A stretch of DNA of 64,000 nt from the NCBI GenBank assembly GCA_963565915.1, contig OY751491.1:2108001-2172000 (forward strand), written 5' to 3'. The notes under the pieces are model-generated. The model did not search any database, was not told the DNA's origin, and worked only from the letters and a program-made list of their open reading frames with translations. Position 1 is the stretch's first letter; each line of letters starts with the position of its first letter. This document shows positions 23,516 through 35,900 of this stretch, piece after piece. This DNA comes from Entoloma clypeatum. Its lineage: Eukaryota > Basidiomycota > Agaricomycetes > Agaricales > Entolomataceae. The translations under genes were made by a program, and so were the position numbers.

Positions 23516-24689
23516 ACCAGAATGCGCTGCGTCACTATCTATCAAGTGTGATTGCAGCGAGAAGAATCTATTCCATCGAACTAGACCTTGCAGCAAAGTC
23601 TATACTACTGTGTCAAGAGGAGCTCCAACGTGCCGAGGATCGCTTTGACAATCTGAAGTCACAAGCTTCTTCCATTGACAATTTCATCCACAACTTTGCC
23701 AATTTATTCCTGGAGAATGACATACCCACATGTGTCGACCCTCTTCTGCCTTTCTCACTCAGTACCATTCCTCTTGCTTGCCGTGTATGACACACACACA
23801 GTCAGGCTTATTCCACATCTGCCGCAGAACCTCATCACTCACCTGCTTGGGCTTTCAGCTTATCCTGTTCACTCTCGCCACTGTTCTTCTCTTTTCTGTA
23901 GTCTTATTCCAACCTTAGAAGCAAATTTACACTATGTATGGCTGAAGTTAACTAGTTGTGAGAAACACCTTGCCACCCTTAAGATACCACAAACCACGTC
24001 ATCATGTGTTGTGATGGAGTTCGTGACAGTTCGGGAACAAATTCATTAATTTGCGAGTTGTACTAAATTTAGGAACTGTCGGCACGCTGCAATACAAGTG
24101 GATGGGGTCGGTTTATGATTTTATGATGAGAGAGCATAGAAACACAAAGGGTTATGAAGTTGATGCATTGTGGGAACTTTGCCGGCTCATCATGCCTGTG
24201 AATTGGGATCACGTGATGCACCACGATACCTTTTCCAAGGCTTGCTTGCGACGGCCCATATTGTCGCATTGAGAAGAAAAAAAAAGCTAATATCATCCCG
24301 GCCTCTGTCCTTTTGGGCCCAAGCTGCTTCTTTTACATACTTCCGCTGATTTTATGTAGCTCGGTGCCCCCCCACCGTTTACTTGTTTAGGGACTGAAAT
24401 TTTATTTTTCTTATTTTAAACTAATGAGACTGAAATCAAAAAATCAACGACTAGGGTTCTCTGTGGAAACAGTATCCTCAGACATCTCTAATTGTCGATT
24501 TCTCAAAAACGGCCGCAGGAAGGAGAAATAGGCTTTTTGGCAAATGTCACGCTAAAATCACGCTCAGGTCATGTGATGACGTGGTTTGTGGATGTGCCCT
24601 ATCTTACCTGCCCTAAAGAAGAGCTGGATGCCTTGTGTTCATTTATTATTTACAAGCCATGGCACGTGGCAAAGCCTCGTTAAGTACTA
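23516..24689. other. unassigned sequence with short open frames
   Basis: Plus-strand frames at 23548-23790 (Glu/Arg-rich, likely helical), 24051-24272 and 24492-24683 show no recognisable domain and may be remnants of a mobile-element gene. No supported gene model. Confidence 0.3.
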
Positions 24690-25010
24690 ATTTGGTCAAC
24701 AGGATACCTACACCCTATCAGATTTAGCAGCATATGCGGTCTTTGAGCAGAGGCTGTTAGATCCATGTATCTCATATGTATAATATGCAAAAAACAAAAA
24801 ACAAAAAGAAATTCATCCGACTTCAAACATCCTCCATGGTATCCTGCTGCCACTTCTGCCGAAGTCCATCTCTGGCCCTAAAGTTCTAAACCGCTTTCCT
24901 CATCTCCTCCCTACTCGAAATCCTCCATGAAAAGTCTTCCATCTTCGAAACAAAGAACAAGTGATATGTCCTGACACAAATCTTGATATCGAGGCTATTG
25001 TTGGATGGGT
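24690..25010 (-). pseudogene. duplicated 3' end of SIN3
   Basis: About 320 bp nearly identical to 32745-33095, same orientation, covering the last codons of SIN3 and its 3' flank. The minus-strand frame reads [14 protein letters not shown], then [13 protein letters not shown] and a stop (TAG) where the intact gene continues, followed by the remaining in-frame tail to MEDV. Homology stops mid-exon near 25000. It lacks any upstream SIN3 domain and is a dead fragment. Confidence 0.85.
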
Positions 25011-25399
25011 TTGGGGATCCTTTGTGAATTTCGTGAGGAAAAGTGGTCGAAAGCTTCACAGCGCACGTTGCACTGTGAAATCGCATGTGTTCTTGGCTCA
25101 AGCATTACACTTGTGTAAACAACACCGGCAGAGGCTAAATTGTAAATCACATGATTGTTCATTGATCATCATGCCCTTGGCACTCCCAAACCCGCCTGCA
25201 GTCGGCACCCCGCTCCCACTCCAGCCACAAGATCTGCTACTCTTGAGGATATATCCAAGGGGGTGGCAGCGGAGAATTCTGAAATATCAACCACCCTCTG
25301 AGGCTCTCGCTCTGGTGCACGGGGTCCCATGCCTAATATAGAAATGATGTGATTTGTAATGCTCAACAGCATATTCACCGTTGCATCAGCAGACTAGAC

Positions 25400-25620
25400 G
25401 TGTGCTAGGTAGCACTTGATAGCACTACATAGTAGTATAGCACTGTAGCATACATTATTTTGTTTGTAGCACTACAGAGTCACATACTCATGTTACAAAG
25501 TGCTACAGAGGTACATCCTCATGCTACAAAGTACTACACAGTCACATACTCATGCTACATAGCACCCCATAGCACTTTGCTACAAAGCACTCCATAGCAC
25601 TCCATAGCAAGCGATATGTT
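25400..25620 (+). repeat. AGCACT/CATAGCACT repeat cluster, left
   Basis: Irregular tandem words TAGCACTAC, CTACAAAG, CATGCTAC and CCATAGCACT fill about 220 bp. A related cluster in the opposite orientation lies at 27270-27450. Together they frame the central palindrome. Confidence 0.65.
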
Positions 25621-26155
25621 ATATACCATTAGCCTTGGTCTCTTGCTATCACTAATCTCACAAACCATACATTCGAAGTGAAATGACTAAACCAATTAAC
25701 CAATACATTATAGGATATACATAAATACACAATTAACGATGTAACGGGGGGTTCCCGCCTTGGCTCGCCTCCCATGCACACTTCTCACGCGCATCCCGCC
25801 GTTCCTGTGTTCCCTCAGCCGTTCCTCGTGAGTGTCCCACCATTCTCATGTGTTCTGTATGTTCCCGTCATTCTCACATGTTGTCCTCACATGCCCTGCG
25901 TCGTTCCCCCACCATCCTCGCGTCTTGTATGCAGTCGTTCTCAGTTCCTGCATTCCCTTGGCTGTGCCTCGCGCGTATTCTGTACGTTCCCTGCCGTTCT
26001 CGCATGTTGTCCTCGGGTGCCCCCTCCCCCCGTTCTCGCGTGTCCCGTGCCGTTCCCCGCCGTCCTCGTGTCTCGTATGTGGTACTTCGTGCGTGTCCCG
26101 CTGTTCTCAGGTGTCTCGTCAGTGGCCCGATTCTGACGTGAAGCTGTGGTGCTTA

Positions 26156-26165
26156 CCTATATAGG
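26156..26165. promoter_or_regulatory. TATA-like CCTATATAGG, left arm
   Basis: A perfect 10-bp palindrome at the inner edge of the left arm, mirrored at 26449-26458. It resembles a TATA box but could simply be part of the repeat. No start site is known. Confidence 0.3.
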
Positions 26166-26448
26166 GAAGTCCGTGGACCTCGTTTGAACGGAGGGAGTGG
26201 AGAAGGTGATGGGGGGAGGGAAGAATGTATTTGATGTGGATGTGGCAAGACTATTGATAAATACTTGGCAAGTTCCGGGCCACCCTGGAACTTGCCAACC
26301 CGGCAACGGCCGAAAGTCGAACAACAATGAACATTCGAAGTCCCACATCGTCTCCTTGCCTCCCCTCATCAACTCCCTCCACCTCCCTCCACTCCCTCCT
26401 CCTCGGTCGATGCCTCCTCCCTCTGTTCAAATGAGGCCCACGCCCTCC

Positions 26449-26458
26449 CCTATATAGG
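26449..26458. promoter_or_regulatory. TATA-like CCTATATAGG, right arm
   Basis: Mirror copy of the site at 26156-26165. Two such sites around the core would allow outward or inward transcription of the arms; this is inference. Confidence 0.3.
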
Positions 26459-27269
26459 TAAGCCCCATGCCTTCACGTCAGAAACAGGCCACTGACGAGA
26501 CACCTGAGAACGGCGGGACATGCACGAAGTACCACATACAAGACACGAGGACGGCGGGGAACGGCACGGGACACGCGAGAACGGGGGGAGGGGGCACCCG
26601 AGGACGACATGCGAGAACGGCGGGGAACATACAGAATATGCATGAGGCACGGCCGAGGGAATGCAGGAACTGAGAACGACTGCATATGAGATGCGAGGAT
26701 GGCGGGGGAACGACGCAGGGCATGTGAGGACAACATGTGAGAACAACGGGTACGTACAGAACACACAAGAATGGTGGGACACTCGCGAGGAACGGCTGAG
26801 GAAACGCAGGAACGGCGGGAGGTGAGCCAAGGTGGGAACCCACCGTTAGACACACATGGCACGTACTTGCTGGGTAAGTACCCTGACGCATCACCTGTGT
26901 GAGTCCACTGATGCACCAAGTACAGGCCAGACCTGAGGGACACACACACAAACACGGGCGAGATGCACCAACCTTGCATGCAAGGACTTGGGGGACACGA
27001 GAGCTGGGTGACGAGAGGGACGCACACTCAGACAAGAGCTGAGAGACATGCTGGGGGGAGGGGGTCACATCAGGCTGGACACAAGGGGCAGGGGTGTTGC
27101 ACAGGTGATGAGAGACATGCACGGGCAAGGGACGTGCAGGGGAACAACTCATGATATTTCATTTTTTGTAGTCGACAACATGTCTCAAATATTGTGCTAT
27201 GTATGATTATTTCTTGAATGAAAAAAAAACACCTCTTTCTATGTGGCATGTAAAGAGTGTCCGAAATCT

Positions 27270-27450
27270 ATAGAAATATTGAGCACTACACAAGGCTATG
27301 AGACTACCATACTATGGTGCTACCAGGTTTCTGTACTACAGTGTTATGGTACTATGATGTTACAATGCTATAGTGCTTTAGTGCTACATTGCTATGCCTG
27401 CTAGTGAGGTTACTACAGAGTGCTATGGCTGCTATGGATGTGAGTGTGTT
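27270..27450 (-). repeat. AGTGCTATGG repeat cluster, right
   Basis: Words GTGCTA, ACTATGG, GAGTGCTATGG and GCTGCTATGG recur irregularly. Read in reverse they match the CCATAGCACTC words at 25400-25620, so the two clusters are inverted around the palindrome. About 80 bp further right lies the 3' end of the transposase remnant. Confidence 0.6.
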
Positions 27451-27529
27451 TGCTATGATTTGCTACCAGCCACAGGACCACTTTGCTGATGTGATACTTC
27501 TTGCTACGTCCATCTCCCCTCTGCGCCAC

Positions 27530-30500
27530 TCATTGACAAACTGTTTTCGCCGGTCGATGAGCAGCACCAGTTGAGTTCCCATGATATTGTTTGAGATTGC
27601 TCTGAATCTCTTCGAAACCATCGTTGCTCAGTATGCCGAATGCATCTCTGTACTGATCTGTCACTTTGTTAGGTATCTGACTAGCAGCCTCTTCAGAACG
27701 TGAGAGAAAGGTCTCTGCCCAAAATTCGGGTGGAACTCCTGGCAGCCCATCATCGGTAGAGGGATCTGGGTGTGTTGTCGCTAGGTGAGCTAAACTGTTA
27801 TATTTCCATATAGTCTTTCGCCGAACGGTTCCGTCCAAGGGACAGATGGGACAGTAAATGGGAACATTGGCACAGGGATTTTCGGCTGAGAATTTTGCTG
27901 CAGTGCTATAATCCATCTTGGCGAAATGGTAAGGGCAATTTGAGATGATTTTTCGTGATTCAATTAAGATGGTGATGCAACCCTCGATGCCGCACCATCC
28001 ACAAGGATTAATCCCCATCTGTGTCTATCAAAATCAACTCAATCATATTGAAAATGGCTCACATCATAATCAGGAGATAAATTGGGGTCTCGAATTCCAC
28101 GCGCAGCTCATAACAGGTGCATGCCAACATGTTCTCGCATTTTGTCGAGCCTTGTAATTATTTTACAGATCTTGCAAGGTATCTTCTGGTTGGCCTTGAG
28201 TTTCTTACCACTCGATTTCTGTGGAACGGCCTTCACGATGAGCTTGGCTTGTCCTGCCAATAACATGTAAGTTAATGACTCCGCAAATAAATAAACGAGC
28301 TGCCACCTGACTCATCCACGTAAGGGAGTTCCATGCAGCTATCCAATAATGGAAGTGTCTCCATGTTAGTAATTATTTCATCTGAATCAGGGTTCAACTC
28401 GTCCCATGCAATATCCATCAATTTGTCGAGCTGTTTTGCTGGTATCTCCCAGGTAGTGGTTGGTATACCATCACTATAGGTATGTGGGAGTCTCAGCACT
28501 CGAGGAGCAACTGGCAATGCTAAATGCCCAGCGATTGACAGAACCTGATTACCCTTACTCATCAACTGGCCCAGTTGCATGTATTCCGTTGTCCAGATCC
28601 AAGTTTCCCCATCTTGTGACTGTGCGTAGCTGCCCAGTGTCAACTGTGGCTCAATAACCAATGGCTGCCCAAGGATCACGACTTTTTGACTGTTCTTTTC
28701 TAGATCTTTTGTCATGATCTCTGAACGACACCTCTGCAACCCAGAACCAACATCAAAGCCAAGGATTTCGATGACGGCAAGGCATACAAGATCATTGGTG
28801 CGGACAAGGCAGGCAATGAGATCCCCGACCTTGATAACATCATTGTCCATGAGGCTTGACATGATGCCAGCGTCTTTCATTCGACACATGGTTTCTTCAA
28901 CGGTAATGCCTTGGGCCCACAAGGTTCGCATCATTGACTTGCGATTCTTCAGTCCACTTGATTTTGCAACTATCAAGGATGATTTCCAGTACTTTTCACC
29001 CTCATGTAGGATGTACTTTCCCATAGCTTGTGCTGAGGGGATGGAGAGCGATGACAGTGAATCTAGAACATGGTCAAAGTCAAGGTTTGTTGCCCCTGCA
29101 TCAGGATCATCATCACTGGCTTCGGGTGCCTTGAGATTATCATTCTCTGTCTGTGTTTGGTGTTCTGGTTGTAGACTGTCACTGGGTGGTGAGTCGAGTT
29201 CCTCCAACTGTGCGTCTTTGGTGGTGAAGCTTGACCCAACATATGCTTCCCCAGATGGTTGCAAAAAATCATATTTCAATCCATAGGGAAAGCAGATTTC
29301 AAATTTGACTTGTTCTCCATTCCCAAGGTACTTTTCGAGCAATCTGTTGGCTTCTATACATCCGTTTCCCCATCGCAAAGCAAGATCGACATCTTGGACA
29401 TCTAGTGATACACGCCATGAAGCAGGATTTACCTGATTAACGCCAGCAGCACCAGCTAGATTGCGCCGACAATGTCCGTGATGAAGGTCAGGATGGCATT
29501 CAAAAATCCTGTTGATCTCTGTCGCAATGCTAATCTTCTGTTCCAGCTGTCAGAGGCTAAAATTTCGATTGTGGTCCAGATTCCGAGTGCTAGAGAAGAG
29601 ATTTTCGAGACGATCAGTACCATCATGGGCAATGAAATAGTCGAGTTTCTTGCCCATGGCAACTCGCTGGAGTCGGGCAACTGTCTGCACAATGTTCTTG
29701 ACAATGGCCTGAGAATTGGCATATATAGCTCCGGTGAGACAAGCATTGCCGTGTTTAAGATGCATTGCTGCAGCTAGATGTGCATATGTTGCTAGGGATT
29801 CAATTTGCTTACTCAAACTCATCTTGACATCAACGAAAGGTTTGACAAAAAATTCCAGAATCTTCGCCAGGAACTCAATGGTCTCTCGCTGACCATCTGG
29901 GACCCCAGAACGTGGTTGATCCTTGAGTGAGGCCAAGGCCTGAATTAATCGGACCACTTTCAGTACATTTTGCTTATCTGCTGGGTCCATGAGCTGCATA
30001 ACCTCTCATTTTGAGCAGATCACGGAGATGTTGTTTAATGTGTTCGGGAAAAATGGTGACACGGCCAATCTGTATGCCAAGCAGGCTTCTAAGAAGTGTC
30101 GCGAACCGTTTAACAACATGTCTGAAGTCGCAGGTGCCGACCATTCCATGTTTGCCAGTCTGGCAATTTAGACCTGGTAGGTTACCAAGAATTTTGTTAA
30201 GATCAGAGCTAAGATCCTCATTCATGAAGAGTGAGAACCTGGCCAATCGAAAGGATGAGGCTCCATCGCTTGCAAGAGATATGATTGGACCAGATCGCTT
30301 CTCGCCACAGGGATGTTTTCAGTAAATGTCCATGACCATGTTGATCCACTTTGCTAGTTCTTTTCCCTTCTCCGCTTTGCATGTGGCTGTTATTGCAAGA
30401 GGGATGGGGTAGTAATGTTCAGAATCGGCAACTGGCGCAATTGCCACCACGGTAGCTTCCTTGCCATGGTGACACTTGTGATCTGCGAATATGGCCTGTT

Positions 30501-31713
30501 CTATGTTCTCAATGTCGCTGTAAGTATTAATTGTCATCTCCACCTCTGCAGTGTGTTCACAACAAAGGCCCAGGATGCAATTGTGCTGTGAATCCCAGTC
30601 GACCCGCTCCTCAAGTGCAATATCATCTACCATCAGCTGTACACCAGCCAGAATTTTTGGTGGCAGTTTCCCTTCTGGTCCCAAAAATGTAAGAATGTTT
30701 TGTTCTATCTCCTTGGGAATGGGAGTCTTGATGGATGCCACGAGACAGCTAGGCTTGCGATAGCGACACAAAGTACAGTCAGAAGGATAACCCTCTGCTT
30801 TCGACAGAGCATCAAGAAGAGTTGTGCCTCCAAGAGCCTTTGCAAGATAAGCAAGATCAAGCTCCCATTCGCTCCAGTTGCCCTCGGAATCTGCATAGAC
30901 AGTTCCAGCAGCCCTCTCCAGCTGTTTTGTAATATATGCAGCACTCGCACCCCGATGTAATAGCCCAGCAATAATACGCTGGATGCCAGGTATGTTGTGT
31001 GTTGCGATTACCATCATTAACCGCTGGTAGTTGCTGACCCTTGCTTGCAGCCGGACTACTTGTCGCCATAGAGTAATAATCTTGAGACGCTGAATGCGCT
31101 TCTCAGCAACAGCCTTTCTTGTCATATCAGTAAGCTGGACATATGTCAGATATTTCCAGTTTGTATGAGGCTTTATGTTGATTGAGCGGTCAACCAGTGA
31201 CTGGAAGGAGACACTGTTTGGTATTGGCAAACATGCATGGCATATGCTGTTCGCAGGGCATGCTCCTGGGTTATGTCCTGTCTGGTACATCAAACAATCG
31301 ACTGAGTGAATAACAAGCTGTTTTTGGAGAGGCTTGATTGCAGTAGGTATCCACGCAAGACTCTCTTCGTCGTCATGCAAGTGGTATGGATATGTATTCC
31401 ACAGGGAACCACTTGTCCAAGTAATGGGTATCCCTTTGCATTCCCACCACTGTGGAGGGTTGTCCGAGTCTGAATCCAAGTCAATTCTGAGCAAGTCAAG
31501 CAGTGGTGAAGAAGAACATGGTGGTATACCAGGCATCGACAAAGCTTGTGGAGTCCCTACAGCTGTCGGTGTTGTAGATCCTGTTCCACCGTCACTTTGC
31601 TCATAACGATTACAGGACGAAACATATGATGTTTCGAGACCCTTCATTTCAATTATTATGTGAAGGTCATGAAGTTTACAATAAAAGTCGCAACTTACCA
31701 TCAACAGAAGCAA
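27530..31713 (-). pseudogene. decayed transposase, P/THAP-superfamily-like, with C-terminal zinc fingers
   Basis: Minus-strand frames line up into one long protein. The N-terminal part (31713-30319) includes ECKGIPITWTSGS and LDALSKAEGYPSDCTL, like the PS..TL motif before a P-type catalytic core, then LMVDDIALEERVDWD (candidate first Asp). LASDGASSFRLA (second Asp) follows, and RLENLFSSTRNLDHN.NF holds the candidate Glu. The C-terminus (after an intron near 28240-28300) has CKIC...H...H and CPIC...H....H fingers. In-frame TGA codons at MDIY/KHPCG (about 30320) and NFSL/QLEQK (about 29550), plus a frame shift near 29995, show it is inactive. A D-D-E core is inferred from motif order; superfamily placement is tentative. 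Confidence 0.55.
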
Positions 31714-31979
31714 TGCCTGACTCTGCTCAAGCTTCTCTGCCTCCTGGACAGCTTTTTCTTTTCTTGTGGTACATGATTGACTGCCTCAATGATTTTGTAG
31801 GTATCCAAATGAACCGTTCTTTGGAAGTGTGATGTGTGTTCTACAAAGATCACATATCACCTTATTTCCATGGTCATTAGTTGCATACAACAAACATGCA
31901 TGGTACGATAGGCACGTCCATTTTCATGACTTGCTTCTCATCGCCTCGGCCCTCCAGAGGCAGGTGTGGCCACGAAGGA
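31714..31979. other. flank of the transposase remnant
   Basis: No convincing coding sequence or terminal inverted repeat was found between the transposase 5' end and the next open region. Confidence 0.3.
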
Positions 31980-32497
31980 TGCAGTCGGGGCGGGAGCTGT
32001 TTATCAAGCTACCCTTATTGCACATAATGCTGGTGGTGGTATGATGTTCCCATGTAACTCTCAATTGACCCTCTGTTGTCAGCTGTTGCGCCGCCGTGGT
32101 TTGCACAAGCCCTAGCTGCAGGCTTGGCTCCATTGACACGCGTTGCTCACATTGTAAGTTGAATGTTACCGATGGTATTATATGTCTACAGTGTTAAGAC
32201 TAGACACACAACCTTCTTGCTGGTGATGGGCGTGCCCACCCTTTCGAGATTGTTCCATTTCTCAATGGAACACTTCCAACAGATCCTCAGGTATGTCCTG
32301 TCTCCTTTATATGTTCATCTCATAATTCTGTGTCATCAGCACAACCTTCCCCCCCTTGTAAATGCCGGAGCTATCAATGCATTGACTGGGGTACAGGCTG
32401 CTGCATATCTTGCAGGCTATGGACGACCAGTTCCTAATCTGCTTCCTGCTCGCCGAAAAGCTGTTCGTATTGTGGTCGGCTGTACTGCGGAAATGTG
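31980..32497 (+). pseudogene. fragment of a basidiomycete multicopy protein
   Basis: Spliced by eye, the plus strand gives WFAQALAAGLAPLTRVAHI, then HNLLAGDGRAHPFEIVPF, then HNLPPLVNAGAINAL and YLAGYGRPVP, ending at a stop near 32498. Short introns with GTAAGT and GTATGT donors separate the parts. The central piece resembles the C-terminal domain named after fission yeast Mug135, but this is a tentative match. The upstream part has interrupting stops, so it is probably a remnant. Confidence 0.35.
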
Positions 32498-32744
32498 ATG
32501 TTTTAGTTCTGGAGCGTTAAACTCGAATCAAATTCTATGTCGACGTGCATCTGCATGTAGCAAACACGTAGTCAACCCTTCCTTACCGTGAAAATATATT
32601 GCACTGGTACCGACACTCGGATGCATGCACGTTGACTCTCACACCACCTCAATGCCATCCCATTCCGTTTTCACTTGCATCCATTGATGAAGAACCTCCG
32701 TATACCCCCTCAACGATCGCATGTAACTGGTAAGTATTTAAGTT
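32498..32744. other. gap before the SIN3 3' flank
   Basis: Nothing recognised. The segment 32745-33095 that follows is the intact partner of the duplication at 24690-25010. Confidence 0.3.
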
Positions 32745-32916
32745 GTCGTGTATGACTAATTCGGTCAACAGCATACCTACGCCCTACTTACCCATAACCT
32801 TAGTAGCATAGGATCATATTCGGTCTTTGAGCAGAGACTGTTAGATCCACGTATTACTATCTCGTACAGTATGTACAATATGCAAAAAACAAAAACAAAA
32901 AGAAATCCATCCGACT

Positions 32917-35900
32917 TCAAACATCCTCCATGGTATCCCGCAGCCACTTCTGCCGAAGTCCATCTCTGGCCCTCAAATTCTCCACCGCTTTCCTCATCTC
33001 CTCCCTACTCGAAATCCTCCATAAAAAGTCTTCCGTCCCCGAAACGAAGAACAAGCGATATGTCCTGACGCAAATCTTGATTTCGAGGCCATCTTGTGAG
33101 ATCACATTCGGCGGGACATCGCGCACAGCAGGCGGAAGATTCCTGATATACCTGATTCAGGACATTGCAGGCATGGAAAGAAGTATGAAAGTATTAACCT
33201 GCGTAAGTATGGAAGCTTGACTTTCGAAGGAGATACCCCATCCGTTGTTTCACTCTTAGGAGGGATTTGATGAGGAAAGCTAATATATGGCAGGACTCGA
33301 CATGCGACACTCACAGAAACATAGCACTGAATGTATGCCTGCCATCTGCCGGTCAACACCTCGGAATCATCAAAACTCGAGTCGTCTTTCCCAATCAATT
33401 GAACGGTCATCATTCTTGGCTCCGGAAGCTGTTGACGTGATCAGATGGAAGAGAAAGCTTTTACCTCCAAGGTTAACTTACCCAATCAATGCGGAAGAGA
33501 TTTTCGTCAGGGCCCAAGACTTTCTCTACACTTCGCCTACTATTGATTTGATCCTGGGTAGTTGGGGACAGCAGCGCCCTCTCTCTCTTGAGGATCTCGA
33601 GAAGGTCTTGACTCTTTCCATCCACAAGCACGTTCTGAACCTAGAAGACAGTCGGAACCGCAACATAACACCACAGCAACAATCAATGTACCTGCTTGAT
33701 GATTGCACCGATAACCTTGTCGATAGTGAAAGTCTTGTATGCTTCCTAAAGAAGAATGTATTAGAAAATTCGCGGTGGGACTGTTAATGAAGTCCTTTCC
33801 ACCTTTGTGCCAAACATATACCTCATCTGGTCCTCAAAGACATGTTGCTCAATCTCGTTGTCGAACAAGCGCTCCAACGACTCAAGCAACAACTCGTAAT
33901 AATGTTCCGGTGACGCAGGGCAGTCGTTGATCTGCGAAGCCATCCCTAGATTATAAGCTGCTGGGTTCGCGCGTCGAGAGCTATCTGCTGCCGCCTTGGC
34001 AGAGGTGACCTTAAACAAAACCAAGCGCGAATAAAGAACCTATAGAGAACTTTCTCTGAATCCCACAAAAGCAAAAGGGAGAATAAGGTCATACCTCTAA
34101 CAAACGCAAAAGCACATAAAAGATAGTGTTGGTGAAAAAGATGTTCCTGCGAGACAACTTTCGTTGCACATCCGCTCGAGACTCCTCATCGGCGGGGGCA
34201 GGCGAGGCCAACCGGGAAATGGCAGGTGAGGCGTCCTGCGCCCTCGTCTTCCGGCTGGTCGACTTGGCCTGCTCGCTCTTGAGCAGCTTCTTCCGCAGAT
34301 CACCACCAGAGGAGATATTAGCGCCATTCTTCCTTCCGGTCCTCGCAGGTCTCGAACCCCCACTGTGATTTGAAGAAACCTCGACGTCATCCGCTATACT
34401 GCCCAAATCATCGCTCATCTCGCTGTCCATGGTCTCCTGAACGACCACAAACGACGAGTTGAACGCTACCGGATCAAGTGCGAAGAACAACGGCACAAAC
34501 GAGCGAAGAAACCCTTCTATCCGCTTCCTTTCCCCAAAGTTGATCTGAGCTTGTGTACGGTCCAGGAAAGAGAAAGTCAACTTCAAGACATCCTGCAACA
34601 CCTGAACATCGTCGACAACGAACTCCAGCTGATGCCGTGGTCGCGCCCGCGCAAACAGCGGATCGATCAACGACGCACGCTTCGCCATCTGCTCTTCCCT
34701 TGCCGCCTCAATCTGGCTGACAAACGCCTTGGTCGTGATCGTCTTCTTGTCGTCTGCCTTGAAGTAGATGGCCTGGTGATCCAAACTCTTCATATAGTTC
34801 CTCGCGTCCACCTCTCGCCACACCTTGTTCCACTCCCGCTGTGCACGCTTCCACTCGTCTTCCTTCTGCTTCAACCGCTGAAGCACAACGGGAATTGCCA
34901 AGGACGGTGTATCTTCCAGCGCCTGTATCACGTCCAGCCCCGCGTCACGACCATAGATCTTCTTGACCACCCGCGAGTGAATGCTCTTCCATGACCCTCC
35001 CATATTCGACTTCAGCTTAAAGGCCGCCCGCTCTTCTGGACTGAACTGGGCAATCTTGCTATTATATGGCTCGAGCAGCGCGATTGTCCGAACAATAGCT
35101 TCAATATGGAAGTCGTATTCATGTCGTTCCTCCTCGCTCCGATGGAGTGCCTCCTCATAAATGTTCTTCCTATGAGCGGTGAAGCCTGCCATATCATCAT
35201 TGGACCAAGTCGCGTGGGACACCCATCCGTCATTCAACACCGACCGGCACATATCATCCCGGCCCGAACAAGTCACGTTTGTCTCCTAGGATGAGGACGT
35301 TGGCGCAGTATAAAGGCACGGTGTCGGATTTTGACTTACCGAGGCAGGCAAGCGACGGTAGCTTCCATATTTCATATCCAGTTCGACATGATTCGGGCGA
35401 TCGAGCACCCCTCCAATTACCGGTCTTGTCCAGCCAAATTGTGCCTGTTGTTCAGCTGCAAAGGCCTCCCGTTCCTTCCGTTCACTCCATCCCAAGATGT
35501 TTTTGAACTGCTTCAGCAATTCCCCGTCGCCCAAAAAATTCTGGCTTTCTCTGATCAGCCTCGCCGTATCAATGAAGTCTTGGGTGAAGAGGTTGACGAT
35601 CTTCAAGAACTCATTGTACGTCTCCCTGTTGTCAAGCATACGCCTGACGTTATCGAAGAATTGTGAATCGTCGTTGGGGGGGAGAATTCTGGAAGGCGGG
35701 GGTATTTGAGTGGCTCGGCGTGGTGGAGATGGAGGAGGGTTGCGTTGATTATAAGCCGGTGCCGAATCTCGGCCAGTATGTTTAGATTTCTTTTAAAGAA
35801 GGAGATCCATCAAGGCGGACCAGCAGAAAATGGATTGAGGCTGACCTTGCCACTGCTCGCGGGTGGTGGGGGTCTCACAGAGACCGGTTCACGGTCTCGC

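Larger units (their letters stand above)
25745..26845. repeat. about 1.1-kb imperfect palindrome (foldback structure)
   Basis: The left arm (25745-26165) and right arm (26449-26845, reverse complement) match almost throughout, from GGTTCCC.CCTTGGCTC.CCTCCC at the outside to CTTACCTATATAGG at the inside. The arms share long runs such as GTTGTCCTCACATGCCCTGC. The 280-bp core is itself partly inverted, with 12-bp perfect arms TTGGCAAGTTCC/GGAACTTGCCAA at 26265-26276 and 26287-26298. Open frames exist in both arms but are the same Pro/Cys/Val-rich low-complexity sequence read from mirrored DNA, so they are unlikely to be proteins. A transcript through the structure would form a long hairpin. Confidence 0.85.

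Noticed and set aside
25774..27152. Long open frames on both strands in the palindrome arms
   Set aside because: They encode the same Pro/Cys/Val-rich low-complexity peptide from mirrored DNA, with no start context, domain or splice structure.
27530..31713. KDZ (Kyakuja-Dileera-Zisupton) or CACTA/Plavaka transposase
   Set aside because: The motif order I can read fits a P/THAP-type core better, and typical KDZ Cys clusters and CACTA motifs were not seen. A profile search is needed to settle it.
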